Shown: one piece after another, positions 52,626 to 61,952 of the stretch
How the letters are laid out: each line of letters opens with the position of its first letter
Position numbering within the stretch: position 1 is the first letter of the stretch
NCBI RefSeq assembly: GCF_003148645.1
Contig: NZ_QGGP01000006.1
Span: 62,001 to 126,000 of the forward strand
DNA length: 64,000 nt
Direction: 5' to 3'
Origin: Xanthomarina spongicola
GTDB taxonomy: Bacteria; Bacteroidota; Bacteroidia; Flavobacteriales; Flavobacteriaceae
Made by a program: the position numbers and the translations under genes
The notes under the pieces: generated by a model
Seen by the model: the letters and a program-made list of their open reading frames with translations, nothing else
Databases searched by the model: none
Told to the model about the DNA's origin: nothing

Positions 52626-54269
52626 ATGTCAGATTTTCAATCTCCTCTTGAGGCTTTCTTGTATTGGGAAGCAAATTCACCTAATCAAGTTTTTTTAAAA
52701 CAACCTGTTAATGGCAAAATGGAAACTTATACATTTGCTGAGGCAGGTAATGAATCTAGAAAGATTGCAAAAGCTTTACAAGCATTTAATTTGCCTGAAC
52801 GAAGTCATATAGCCTTATTGTCTAAAAATTGTGCCCATTGGATGATGGCAGATATTGCTATTATGATGGCTGGTTATGTATCTATTCCTATTTATCCAAC
52901 CCTAAATCAGGATTCTATTCAGCAGATATTGGAGCACAGCGATTCGAAAGCTATCATTATTGGAAAATTAGACAATTATGCTACCCAAAAATCTGGAGTT
53001 AAAGACATTCACAAAATATGTGTTGGTATGTACAATGAAAACGATGGAGAATTATGGGAAGATATAATAAAAAGCACACAACCATTAGAAACTATTACAT
53101 TACCTAGTCAGGATCAATTGCACACTATTATTTATACGTCTGGAACCACTGGAACTCCAAAAGGAGTTATGCACACTGTTGGTAATTTTATTAGAAGTGC
53201 TAGTATTATGAAACAAGTCATGGGTCTGCCACATGGATCTCGATTTTTCTCCTATTTACCATTAGCTCATGTAGCAGAACGTATGGGAATTGCAACACAT
53301 GGCTTTGTAATTGGAGCAGAATTTTCATTTCCCGAATCATTAGATTCATTTGCATCAGATTTAGAAAATTGCCAACCACATATCTTTTTTGCAGTTCCTA
53401 GAATCTGGACAAAATTTCAAGAGAAGATTCTTGAGAAAATGCCTAAAAAAAAGTTGAGTTTTTTATTAACTGTTCCAGTTTTAAATATTCTTATTAAGAA
53501 AAAATTAAAACAAAAGTTAGGTTTAAAAGAAGCTAAGTTTATAGTTTCTGGAGCAGCACCTTTATCAATAAATTTAATTTATTGGTATAAAAAAATCGGT
53601 ATTGAAATTTTACAAGGCTATGGCATGACAGAAGATTGTATTATTTCGCATTTTAATTTACCTAATGATAATAAAATTGGAACTGTAGGTAAAAAGCTAT
53701 CTACTGTAGAAACTAAGTTATCGGCTGATGGCGAAATATTAATAAAGAATAACTGTTTAATGACAGGCTATTATAAATCACCAGAAATTACAGCTAGTGT
53801 TTTTACAGAAGCTGGCTATTTAAAAACAGGAGATATTGGTGAGTACGATCATGATGGGTATTTAACTATAACTGGTCGTGTTAAAGACCAGTTTAAAACC
53901 GATAAAGGAAAATATATTTCTCCTTCTCCAATAGAGTTAAACCTTTCAAAAAATAATAATATAGAGCAAATTTGCATTGTAGGAACAGGAATTCCACAAC
54001 CCATAGCATTAATTACTTTGTCTGAATTAGGTAAAGCAAAAGCTAAAGATCTCTTAATACAAAGTTTATCTGCTTCGGTAAAAGAAGTTAATTCTCAATT
54101 ACAAAAACATGAGAAAATTGAAAAAGTTATTATAATGAAAGAAGAATGGAATGTAGATAATGGCTTGACAACACCTACACTTAAAGTAAAACGAAATAGC
54201 ATTGAGAAAATCCATCAACCACTTTACAAAAGCTGGTTCAAGATGGAGGATAAAGTTATTTTTGAATGA
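52626..54269 (+). CDS. AMP-forming acyl-CoA ligase
   Basis: 547 residues, ANL superfamily. AMP-binding signature YTSGTTGTPKG (170-180), then LPLAHVAERMG, GYGMTEDC (adenine and acyl site region), GYLKTGDIGEYDHDGYL and ITGRVKDQFKTDKGKYISP at the domain hinge. Ligates a fatty acid to CoA through an acyl-adenylate. Layout is that of long-chain acyl-CoA ligases; chain-length preference is uncertain. It follows the AtoE transporter, so uptake and activation of a fatty acid are linked. Confidence 0.94.
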   Translation: MSDFQSPLEAFLYWEANSPNQVFLKQPVNGKMETYTFAEAGNESRKIAKALQAFNLPERSHIALLSKNCAHWMMADIAIMMAGYVSIPIYPTLNQDSIQQILEHSDSKAIIIGKLDNYATQKSGVKDIHKICVGMYNENDGELWEDIIKSTQPLETITLPSQDQLHTIIYTSGTTGTPKGVMHTVGNFIRSASIMKQVMGLPHGSRFFSYLPLAHVAERMGIATHGFVIGAEFSFPESLDSFASDLENCQPHIFFAVPRIWTKFQEKILEKMPKKKLSFLLTVPVLNILIKKKLKQKLGLKEAKFIVSGAAPLSINLIYWYKKIGIEILQGYGMTEDCIISHFNLPNDNKIGTVGKKLSTVETKLSADGEILIKNNCLMTGYYKSPEITASVFTEAGYLKTGDIGEYDHDGYLTITGRVKDQFKTDKGKYISPSPIELNLSKNNNIEQICIVGTGIPQPIALITLSELGKAKAKDLLIQSLSASVKEVNSQLQKHEKIEKVIIMKEEWNVDNGLTTPTLKVKRNSIEKIHQPLYKSWFKMEDKVIFE

Positions 54270-54317
54270 TGTAATTTTTATGTAACTTTAAATCAGTAGT
54301 TTAACAAATATTTTAAA

Positions 54318-55865
54318 ATGAAAAACTTTATTTTTATTTCGTTTTTAGTTTTAATAGTTTCATGTAAGAAGGAGGTTAAAAATCTCGATACATTAGGAAT
54401 TGTAGAATTTCAAGTTACAGGAAATAAAGAAGCGCAAGACCATTTTGAGAAAGGGCTTTTATTGCTTCATAGTTTTGAATATAAAGATGCAAGAGAAGCT
54501 TTTTTACATGCTCAAAATGCAGATCCAACTATGGCTATGGCATATTGGGGTGAAGCTATGACTTATAATCATGCTCTTTGGCGAGAGCAGGATTACGATG
54601 CTGGTTTTTCTACTATCGAAAAAATAGAAAATCTTCAAGAATTAGAAAAATATTCTGAAGTTGAGCAAGGATTTTTAGAGGCTATTAAAATACTTTATAC
54701 ACCAAAAACCGCAAAAATTGAAAGAGATAAAGCGTATAGAGATTATATGAAATCTCTTTATGATGCAAATCCTAATAATCAAGAAGTAGCAGCGTTTTAT
54801 GCTATTTCTCTTTTAGGCTCTGTACCAGAAGGTCGAGACGATTCTATTTATGGTCAAGGAGCAGAAATTGCTAAAAAGGTTATTAGCAAAAACCCAAAAC
54901 ATCCTGGAGCGCTTCATTATTTAATTCACTCTTACGACGACCCTTATCATGCTGAATTAGCTATAGATGCCGCAAATAGTTATTCTAAAGTAGCACCAGA
55001 CGCTAGTCATGCTCTACATATGCCATCTCATATTTATGTGGCTTTGGGAATGTGGGACGAGGTAATCAATTCTAATATAGATTCTTATCAAGCTAGTTTA
55101 AATAGAATGAAACGTAAGGAATTAGGAAATGATGCTCGTGGATATCATGCGTATCATTGGCTAGAATATGGTTATTTGCAAAAGGGAGATTTCGATAAAG
55201 CCAAACAAATGGTTTTAGATATGGAAACCTATACAATAGAAACACCTACAGAGAGGTCTAAAATTCATTTGGTATTTTTAAAAGGCACTTATTTGGTAGA
55301 AACTAATCAATGGGATTCTACTATTGCCGATATTGAAATTGATGTTTCTAATTTACATCTCACTGGACAAGCTCAATATTATTTTATTGAAGGATATAAA
55401 GCTTTTGCTGAAAAAAATTCTGAAAAATTAAATGAAGTAATTGATATTCTTTATAAAAAAGTAGACAAAGAATCTTTACTTGTTGATAATATAAGCGATG
55501 GTTTTACAGTCTGTTCTTCGCTAAGCAGAAGTGCACCAACAAAAACTAATATTGATCAGGCAACTATTATGTTAAAACAATTAGAGGCATTAAGTTCTTG
55601 GTTGTTAAACGATGTTGCTAATACAGAAAATTTATTAAAGGAAACAGTATCTCTAGAACAAAAGTTGAGCTATAGTTATGGGCCTCCAGTTATTCAAAAA
55701 CCAACAACTGAGTTATATGCAGATTGGTTAATGAGTGAGCAGAGATATACTGAAGCAATTGAACAATATAAATTAACATTAGAAAGAGCTACAAAAAGAA
55801 GATTAGCAGTTGAAGGTATTGAGAAAGCAACAGAGCTCTCTGCTTCAAATAATTTAGAGGTTTAG
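54318..55865 (+). CDS. TPR-repeat lipoprotein
   Basis: 515 residues with a lipoprotein signal (LIVSC, acylated Cys16). The mature part is a series of TPR-like helix pairs: AQDHFEKGLLLLHSFEYKDA, AMAYWGEAMTYNHALW, EIAKKVISKNPKHPGALHYL (20), HALHMPSHIYVALGMWDEV and DFDKAKQMVLDME. Several histidines (HPGALHYLIH, HMPSH) are conserved-looking and could bind a metal. Family name uncertain; similar proteins occur in Bacteroidota as hypothetical TPR proteins. A TAACTTTA promoter-like element at 54283 suggests separate transcription from the ligase. Confidence 0.82.
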   Translation: MKNFIFISFLVLIVSCKKEVKNLDTLGIVEFQVTGNKEAQDHFEKGLLLLHSFEYKDAREAFLHAQNADPTMAMAYWGEAMTYNHALWREQDYDAGFSTIEKIENLQELEKYSEVEQGFLEAIKILYTPKTAKIERDKAYRDYMKSLYDANPNNQEVAAFYAISLLGSVPEGRDDSIYGQGAEIAKKVISKNPKHPGALHYLIHSYDDPYHAELAIDAANSYSKVAPDASHALHMPSHIYVALGMWDEVINSNIDSYQASLNRMKRKELGNDARGYHAYHWLEYGYLQKGDFDKAKQMVLDMETYTIETPTERSKIHLVFLKGTYLVETNQWDSTIADIEIDVSNLHLTGQAQYYFIEGYKAFAEKNSEKLNEVIDILYKKVDKESLLVDNISDGFTVCSSLSRSAPTKTNIDQATIMLKQLEALSSWLLNDVANTENLLKETVSLEQKLSYSYGPPVIQKPTTELYADWLMSEQRYTEAIEQYKLTLERATKRRLAVEGIEKATELSASNNLEV

Positions 55866-55992
55866 ATAAATGAATTGAAATAAATACAAGTGTTAAGCAT
55901 TTGTTAAATATATTTTGTATATTGCTAATCATCAATCATATAAATATCATTTTTTTACTAGTTAATAGCCTAACTAATTAATAATATTTATT

Positions 55993-56154
55993 ATGAAAAC
56001 CAAAACGTTGTTTAGTGCAGAAAGTAACGCAGAGAATGTTCTAGTTGTAATCTTTTTTGGACTAGCTATTTATTTAAAAATTCAAATTATACTTTTTGTT
56101 GTGGATTTCTTTCATAACACAGATATGCAAACAGCTATTGCTAGTTTAGTATAG
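55993..56154 (+). CDS. 53-residue single-helix membrane peptide
   Basis: ATG at 55993 to TAG at 56152. The peptide starts MKTKTLFSAESNAENVLVV and has one long hydrophobic stretch (about 15-40) and a short soluble tail (HNTDMQTAIASLV). It lies in an otherwise empty gap between the TPR lipoprotein and the hibernation factor. No homologue is recalled. The compact ATG-to-stop frame, positive N terminus and single clean membrane segment favour a real gene, but it is short. Confidence 0.5.
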   Translation: MKTKTLFSAESNAENVLVVIFFGLAIYLKIQIILFVVDFFHNTDMQTAIASLV

Positions 56155-56313
56155 AATAGTAGCACAAATCACTTCTTTAATTTAACTAAATTCTTCAATT
56201 TCTATAAAATCTCATATTTACTTTTTTTAATGTGTTTTATGACATATATCATTTTGATTTGTCTGTATTTATTATAATATTGTTGTATATTAAATTCTTT
56301 AAATAAATAGACT

Positions 56314-56613
56314 ATGAACATTATTATTCAATACGTAAATATGGATTCTAGCGAATCTTTATCAAAATATACTACAGAAAAATTAGAAAAACTTGCAAAA
56401 AGATATGATTGGGTAATTAGTTGCGATGTGTTTTTTAAACAAGATAACAATCATAAAGAACAAGGTAAAATATGTAATATGGAGTTGAGTTTACCAGGAC
56501 CAAGAATATTTGCAACTTCTACAGAAAAGAATTTTGAATCTGCAGTTAAAGAAACTATCAACGATTTAGATATACAGTTAAAAAAGAGAAAGAAAACGTT
56601 TTCTACGCATTAG
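56314..56613 (+). CDS. ribosome hibernation promoting factor
   Basis: 99 residues, the short HPF/RaiA form with a beta-alpha-beta-beta-beta-alpha fold: MNIIIQYVNMDSSESLSKYT, KLEKLAKRYDWVISCDVFFK and FATSTEKNFESAVKETINDL. It binds in the tRNA channel of the small subunit and silences ribosomes in stationary phase. No C-terminal dimerisation domain, so it is the short type. Closed by a bidirectional terminator; convergent with rlmH. Confidence 0.93.
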   Translation: MNIIIQYVNMDSSESLSKYTTEKLEKLAKRYDWVISCDVFFKQDNNHKEQGKICNMELSLPGPRIFATSTEKNFESAVKETINDLDIQLKKRKKTFSTH

Positions 56614-56635
56614 AATTAACGTTTCTTGAAAATAG

Positions 56636-56680
56636 AAAAGCCACAAAATCAATAAAATAATTGAGTTTGTGGCTTTTTTA
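56636..56680. terminator. bidirectional terminator between HPF and rlmH
   Basis: Perfect 12-base stem AAAAGCCACAAA (56636-56647) with TTTGTGGCTTTT (56666-56677) and an 18-base loop, T-run behind. Confidence 0.9.
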
Positions 56681-56681
56681 T

Positions 56682-57155
56682 TTAATGATGATGATAGGGT
56701 TCGTTCTTTAATATTGTAAAACCTCTATAAAGTTGTTCAATAATAAATAGTCTAATCATTTGATGCGAGAATGTCATTTTAGACAAGGAGAGCTTTCCTT
56801 GTGCTTTGTTATAAACATCTTTAGAAAAGCCATAAGGACCTCCAATAACAAAGACCAATTGCTTGATACCAGAATTCATGTGTTTTTGTAAATATTCCGA
56901 AAAACCAACAGAACTTAGTTGTTTCCCATTTTCATCTAATAATATTAAAACATCCTGAGTTTGAAGTTTGCTTAAAATTAAATCTCCTTCTTTTTGTTTT
57001 TGTTGCTCTTCGCTTAAATTTTTAGCCTTTTTTAAATCTGGAATAATTTCAAATTCAAATTTTATATAAAAGCCAAGACGTTTTTGGTAATCATCAATTA
57101 AAGATTGCAGTTGTTTGTTGTCTGTTTTGCCAATGGCAAGGAGTTTTATTTGCAT
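56682..57155 (-). CDS. rlmH: 23S rRNA (pseudouridine(1915)-N(3))-methyltransferase
   Basis: 157 residues of the SPOUT superfamily. Methylates pseudouridine 1915 in helix 69 of 23S rRNA. N terminus MQIKLLAIGKTDNKQLQSLI, SAM-binding knot with LDENGKQLSSVGFSEYL, VFVIGGPYGF and LSLSKMTFSHQMIRLFIIEQ, and the conserved end ILKNEPYHHH. Length is normal. Convergent with the hibernation factor gene. Confidence 0.96.
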   Translation of the reverse strand: MQIKLLAIGKTDNKQLQSLIDDYQKRLGFYIKFEFEIIPDLKKAKNLSEEQQKQKEGDLILSKLQTQDVLILLDENGKQLSSVGFSEYLQKHMNSGIKQLVFVIGGPYGFSKDVYNKAQGKLSLSKMTFSHQMIRLFIIEQLYRGFTILKNEPYHHH

Positions 57156-57220
57156 AAAGCAAATTTATCATTTTTTATTATTTGGAATTCCATTTATTAA
57201 AATTATTCATAATCAATGCT

Positions 57221-57228
57221 TATTTTTA
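57221..57228 (+). promoter_or_regulatory. nadC promoter -7-like element
   Basis: TATTTTTA followed by C, 7 of 8 to TAnnTTTG, 18 bases before the ATG at 57247. The same variant precedes the LysE-type and HMG-CoA lyase genes. Confidence 0.5.
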
Positions 57229-57246
57229 CGGTAAATATTTTGATGT

Positions 57247-58104
57247 ATGATAAGTAAAGAGCAATTCAACACAGAAATAGAATTAATAGTAGCCAATGCT
57301 ATTAGGGAAGATGTTGGAGATGGAGACCATAGCTCATTAGCTTGTATTCCTGCTTCAGCAAAAGGAAAAGCAAAATTATTGGTTAAAGACAATGGCATTA
57401 TTGCAGGAGTTGAATTTGCGAAAAAAGTATTTCAATATGTGGATAAAGATTTAAAAATTGAAACACTAATTAACGATGGATCTCAGGTAAAATATGGCGA
57501 TATCGTTTTTTATGTAGAAGGATCTTCGCAATCTATTTTAAAATCTGAAAGATTAGTTTTAAATGCCATGCAGCGAATGAGTGCTATTGCAACTAAAACA
57601 AGAAAATTTGTTGATTTATTAGAAGGTACTGGAACAAAAATTCTGGATACTAGAAAAACAACTCCTGGAATTAGAGCCTTAGAAAAATGGGCTGTAAAAA
57701 TTGGAGGAGGAGAAAACCATAGATTTGCTTTATATGATATGATTATGCTTAAAGACAATCATATCGATTTTGCAGGAGGAATCACAAATGCTATTAATAA
57801 AACATTAGCTTATTTAAAGGAAACAAACAGAGATTTAAAAATTATTGTTGAAGCCAGAAATCTAGAAGAAATTAAAGAAATACTGCAAGTAGGTGGAGTT
57901 TACAGAATACTTATTGATAATTTTAATTTTGAAGATACCAGAAAAGCAGTCGCATTAATTGGAGATACCTGTTTAACAGAATCTTCTGGAGGTATTAACG
58001 AAAAAACCATTAGAAACTATGCCGAATGTGGTGTAGATTATATTTCTTCTGGAGCTTTAACTCACTCAATTTATAATATGGATTTAAGCTTAAAAGCAGT
58101 TTAG
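57247..58104 (+). CDS. nadC: nicotinate-nucleotide diphosphorylase (carboxylating)
   Basis: 285 residues. Converts quinolinate and PRPP to nicotinate mononucleotide in NAD synthesis. Motifs: EDVGDGDHSSLACIP at the N terminus, RLVLNAMQRMSAIAT, LDTRKTTPGIRALEKWAVKI (20) with the substrate Lys and Arg, KDNHIDFAGG, and VDYISSGALTHS at the end. Length is standard. The yihY gene starts one base after its stop, so they share a transcript. Confidence 0.96.
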   Translation: MISKEQFNTEIELIVANAIREDVGDGDHSSLACIPASAKGKAKLLVKDNGIIAGVEFAKKVFQYVDKDLKIETLINDGSQVKYGDIVFYVEGSSQSILKSERLVLNAMQRMSAIATKTRKFVDLLEGTGTKILDTRKTTPGIRALEKWAVKIGGGENHRFALYDMIMLKDNHIDFAGGITNAINKTLAYLKETNRDLKIIVEARNLEEIKEILQVGGVYRILIDNFNFEDTRKAVALIGDTCLTESSGGINEKTIRNYAECGVDYISSGALTHSIYNMDLSLKAV

Positions 58105-58105
58105 A

Positions 58106-59047
58106 ATGACTAAACCCATTGAAGATAAATTAAATAAAATCCCTGTTTTAAATTGGGTAGTTAAATTTTTTAAACAGATTAAACTTCCTGGTTTAGAAGG
58201 GCTTTCTTTTTACGATTTAATTGAATTATACATTACTGGCATTGTAAAAGGTGCTTTAACAACAAGAGCAAGTGCTATTGCATTTAGCTTTTTTATGGCC
58301 TTATTTCCTTTTTTATTATTTATATTAATAGTTATTCCAATAATCCCAATTGACGATTTTAAAATTGAATTTCTAAATTTTCTTAATTCTTTTTTACCAC
58401 CAAATACTTCAGATTTTTTCTTTAAGAATATTTTCGAAAACATTGAAGAATCTCAACGTGGAGGACTCCTTTCTACTGTGTTTTTAGCTTCTATATTTTT
58501 AATGGCAAATGGTATTAGTGCTGTGTTTTCTGGGTTTGAAAACTCTTATCACGAACAACTTACACGTAATGTCATAAGGCAATATTTATATGCTCTTGGA
58601 GTCGCATTAATTTTAGCTTTTTTATCTATCCTTACAGTTGTTATTCTTGGATATTTTCAAATATATATTATTGGAAATCTTGAGAATTATGGTGTTTTAG
58701 AAAAGGAAAATCAACAATTATGGTTTATTATAGCTAAATACTTCTTTTTTGTAATAATGGTTTATTTAGCAACTGCTATTCTGTATTATTTTGGAACAAC
58801 TGAAGGTAAAGCATCAAAATTTTTCTCTATTGGCGCATTATTTACAACCATACTAATTATTTTAAGTTCCTATTTGTTTGGTATCTATATCGAAAATTTC
58901 TCTCAATATAATGAGTTATATGGTTCAATTGGAGCCTTATTAATCTTAATGTTTTATCTATGGTTAAACTCTAATATTTTACTCCTAGGATACGAACTTA
59001 ATGCGTCTTTAAATAGATTAAGAAAAATAAATAAAGATTATGTATAA
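58106..59047 (+). CDS. YihY/BrkB-family membrane protein
   Basis: 313 residues with six membrane helices. YihY pattern: TTRASAIAFSFFMALFPFLL in the first helix, ANGISAVFSGFENSYHEQ, ILYYFGTTEGKASKFFSIGA and LILMFYLWLNSNILLLGYEL near the end. Formerly thought to be RNase BN, which is wrong; the present view is an inner membrane protein of unknown, perhaps export-related, function. It overlaps the DUF2147 gene by 8 bases and follows nadC by one base, so it sits inside a compact operon. Confidence 0.93.
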   Translation: MTKPIEDKLNKIPVLNWVVKFFKQIKLPGLEGLSFYDLIELYITGIVKGALTTRASAIAFSFFMALFPFLLFILIVIPIIPIDDFKIEFLNFLNSFLPPNTSDFFFKNIFENIEESQRGGLLSTVFLASIFLMANGISAVFSGFENSYHEQLTRNVIRQYLYALGVALILAFLSILTVVILGYFQIYIIGNLENYGVLEKENQQLWFIIAKYFFFVIMVYLATAILYYFGTTEGKASKFFSIGALFTTILIILSSYLFGIYIENFSQYNELYGSIGALLILMFYLWLNSNILLLGYELNASLNRLRKINKDYV

Positions 59048-59462
59048 AGTATTGCTTTTAGTATTGTTAATGCCATTAACAATTAATTCTCAAAACATCT
59101 TTGGTAAGTGGAAAACCATTGATGATGAAACAGGAGAAGCAAAATCTACAGTCGAAATTTATAAAAAAGACGGTAAAGTTTTTGGTAAGATTATTGAAAT
59201 TTATAATAGTAAAGATCGTGATGCTCTTTGTGCTAATTGCGAAGGAACCGAATATAATAAACCTGTCTTAGGCTTAACCATTATTAAGAACTTAACCCAA
59301 GATGGAATCTATTTTAAAAACGGAACTATTTTCGATCCAGAAGATGGAAAAACATATAAATGTAGATTGTCTCTAGATGAAGATAATCCAGATATATTAT
59401 TAGTTAGAGGTTATATTTCATTTCTATATGCTACTCAATATTGGGAACGTATAGAAAGCTAA
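59040..59462 (+). CDS. exported DUF2147 domain protein
   Basis: 140 residues with a signal peptide (VLLLVLLMPLTINSQ). DUF2147 pattern: GKWKTIDDETGEAKSTVEIY, GKVFGKIIEIY, a CANCEG motif (two cysteines), VLGLTIIKNL, DPEDGKTYKCRL and VRGYISFLYATQYWER. Periplasmic or outer-membrane associated, small beta protein of unknown function. It overlaps the end of yihY by 8 bases (ATG inside the yihY C terminus), so translation is coupled. Confidence 0.9.
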   Translation: MYKVLLLVLLMPLTINSQNIFGKWKTIDDETGEAKSTVEIYKKDGKVFGKIIEIYNSKDRDALCANCEGTEYNKPVLGLTIIKNLTQDGIYFKNGTIFDPEDGKTYKCRLSLDEDNPDILLVRGYISFLYATQYWERIES

Positions 59463-59499
59463 AGAGTAATTTACCAAATACCAAAAAAAACAAAGCACC

Positions 59500-61950
59500 T
59501 TGCATTATATAGATGTTATACTTCCAATTCCGTTACCTAAACTATTTACATATAGCGTAACAGAAGCTGAGGCTAATTTTTTAAAGTCTGGAATACGTGT
59601 GTCTGTTCCTTTTGGGAAATCTAAAATATATACAGCATTAGTTTTTAGTATTCATACAAACAAACCTATGGTTTATGAAGCAAAAGACATTCATCAAATT
59701 TTAGACGATGAACCTGTTGTTACACAAATGCAAATAAAGCATTGGCAGTGGATTTCGGAATATTACATGTGTACTTTAGGAGATGTTATGCGTGCAGCAT
59801 TACCTAATGCTTTTATTTTGGAAAGTGAAACTGTAATTAGTAGAAATACATCTAATATAATTAATGATGAAGATTTAAAAGACAACGAGTTTTTAATTTA
59901 TGAAGCTCTAAATCATCAATCTTCACTTAAGATTCAGGACATTATTAGCATTTTAGATAAAAAAAATGTACTTCCAGTAATTAAAAGATTATTAGAAAAA
60001 GATATTGTTATAGTTGAAGAAGAGATTTACGAAAAATACAAACCAAAATTGGTTAGATATGTCAAGTTAAGTACAAACTATTCAACTGAAACTAAACTGC
60101 AAGAGTTATTAGATGATTTAAGTCGTGCGCCAAAACAAAGACAGGTTGTAATGACACTATTTTCAATTTCAGCACAATCTAAAAAACCTATAAAAGTTTC
60201 AGAATTAACTGAGAAAAGTAACACTTCAGCAGCTATAATTAAATCTTTAATAGATAAAGATGTTTTAGAAGAATATTATATACAAACAGATAGAATTCAG
60301 TATTCAGGAGAAGATAATAATCCTGTTAAGACTTTAAATAAACCTCAATTAAAAGCATATCAAGAAATACAAGAATCGTTTGAAAGACATCAAATTACTT
60401 TGTTACATGGTGTAACGTCTTCAGGGAAAACAGAAATCTATGTCAAACTCATTGAAGAGGCTTTGGCAGAAGGGAAACAAGTCTTGTATTTAGTGCCTGA
60501 GATTGCTTTAACAACACAATTGGTTAGTAGATTGCAAGAATATTTTGGAGAAAAAGTAGCTGTTTTTCATTCAAAATATTCCTCTCAAGAACGCGTTGAA
60601 GTTTGGAAGCATGTTCTGGATAATTCATCTAAAGCGAGAATTGTTTTAGGTGCACGATCATCAGTTCTATTACCATTTCATAATTTAGGATTAGTAATTG
60701 TTGATGAAGAGCATGAATCTTCTTATAAGCAATTCGATCCAGCTCCACGCTATCACGCCAGAGATGCTGCAATAGTTTTAGCACACTTATTTCAATGCAA
60801 AACACTTTTAGGTTCTGCAACTCCAAGTTTAGAGAGTTATTATAATACCAAACAAAATAAATATGGTTTGGTGGAATTAACTACTAGATTTAACGAAGTC
60901 TTAATGCCAGACATCGAGCTTGTAGATATAAAAGACAAGCAGAAACGTAAACGTATGACTGGACATTTTAGCGATAGGCTTATTGAAGAAATGACAGAAA
61001 CGCTTAAAGATGGTCATCAAATTATATTATTTCAAAATAGACGAGGATTTTCGCCTATAGTAGAATGTCTTACTTGTGGTCATGCACCTCAATGTCCAAA
61101 CTGCGATGTTAGTTTAACATATCATCAATACAAAGACCAACTGCGTTGTCATTATTGTGGCTATTATTCTGCAATGATAAAAGCTTGCGAGGCTTGTGGA
61201 AGCTTAGATTTGGATAATAAAGGTTTTGGAACAGAGCAGGTCGAAGAAGAAGTAAAAGAACTGTTTCCTGATGCTAAAGTGGCTAGAATGGATTTAGATA
61301 CCACAAGAGGGAAATATGGTTACGAAAAAATAATTACTGCTTTAGAACAGCAAGAAGTAGATGTTTTAGTAGGAACCCAAATGCTAACAAAAGGATTAGA
61401 TTTTAGACATGTAAAACTTGTTGGAATCATGAATGCTGATAATATGCTGAATTTTCCAGATTTTAGAGCGCATGAAAGAAGTTTTCAGCTTATGTTACAG
61501 GTGTCAGGAAGAGCAGGAAGAACAGAAGAGCGTGGAAAGGTGTTAATTCAAACGTACAATCCATATCATAATATTTTACAGCAAGTGTCTACAAATGCAT
61601 ATCAAGATATGTATGTAGAACAAATGGAAGAGCGCTTTAACTTTAAATATCCTCCAGTATATAGATTAATAAAAATTACTTTAAAGCATAGAGATTATAA
61701 TAAAGTTAATCAAGGAGCAGATTGGTATGCTAAATCTTTAAGATTAGTATTTGGAACAGATGTTTTAGGACCAGAATTCCCACCTGTTTCAAGAATTAGA
61801 AATCAATATATTAAACACATTTTGGTTAAAATTCCACCAAAACAGTCAGTTTCTAAAACAAAAGAAGCTATTATTAGAATAAATAATAGCTTCTTCAATA
61901 TAAAAGATTTTAGGGCTTTAAGAGTAATTTTAAATGTTGATAATTATTAA
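59500..61950 (+). CDS. priA: replication restart helicase PriA, TTG start
   Basis: 816 residues from TTG 59500, reading MHYIDVILPIPLPKLFTYSV, the usual PriA opening; there is no better ATG. Layout: N-terminal DNA-binding domain (about 1-110), winged helix, helicase core with Walker A GVTSSGKT (304-311) and DEEH (402-405), zinc-binding cysteine cluster (about 520-570: CLTCGHAPQCPNC, CHYCGYYS, CEACG), and motif VI GRAGRTEERG. It reloads the replisome at stalled forks. Stand-alone after the DUF2147 gene. Confidence 0.96.
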   Translation: MHYIDVILPIPLPKLFTYSVTEAEANFLKSGIRVSVPFGKSKIYTALVFSIHTNKPMVYEAKDIHQILDDEPVVTQMQIKHWQWISEYYMCTLGDVMRAALPNAFILESETVISRNTSNIINDEDLKDNEFLIYEALNHQSSLKIQDIISILDKKNVLPVIKRLLEKDIVIVEEEIYEKYKPKLVRYVKLSTNYSTETKLQELLDDLSRAPKQRQVVMTLFSISAQSKKPIKVSELTEKSNTSAAIIKSLIDKDVLEEYYIQTDRIQYSGEDNNPVKTLNKPQLKAYQEIQESFERHQITLLHGVTSSGKTEIYVKLIEEALAEGKQVLYLVPEIALTTQLVSRLQEYFGEKVAVFHSKYSSQERVEVWKHVLDNSSKARIVLGARSSVLLPFHNLGLVIVDEEHESSYKQFDPAPRYHARDAAIVLAHLFQCKTLLGSATPSLESYYNTKQNKYGLVELTTRFNEVLMPDIELVDIKDKQKRKRMTGHFSDRLIEEMTETLKDGHQIILFQNRRGFSPIVECLTCGHAPQCPNCDVSLTYHQYKDQLRCHYCGYYSAMIKACEACGSLDLDNKGFGTEQVEEEVKELFPDAKVARMDLDTTRGKYGYEKIITALEQQEVDVLVGTQMLTKGLDFRHVKLVGIMNADNMLNFPDFRAHERSFQLMLQVSGRAGRTEERGKVLIQTYNPYHNILQQVSTNAYQDMYVEQMEERFNFKYPPVYRLIKITLKHRDYNKVNQGADWYAKSLRLVFGTDVLGPEFPPVSRIRNQYIKHILVKIPPKQSVSKTKEAIIRINNSFFNIKDFRALRVILNVDNY

Positions 61951-61952
61951 CT

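Noticed and set aside
55861-55992. TATTTTG and TATATTG strings as a promoter for the 53-residue peptide
   Set aside because: Both are one base short of TAnnTTTG and lack a -33 element at the right distance.
59500-59502. Suspicion that priA is truncated because it lacks an ATG start
   Set aside because: TTG gives exactly the usual PriA N terminus (ILPIPLPKLFTYSV), and stops lie upstream, so the gene is complete.
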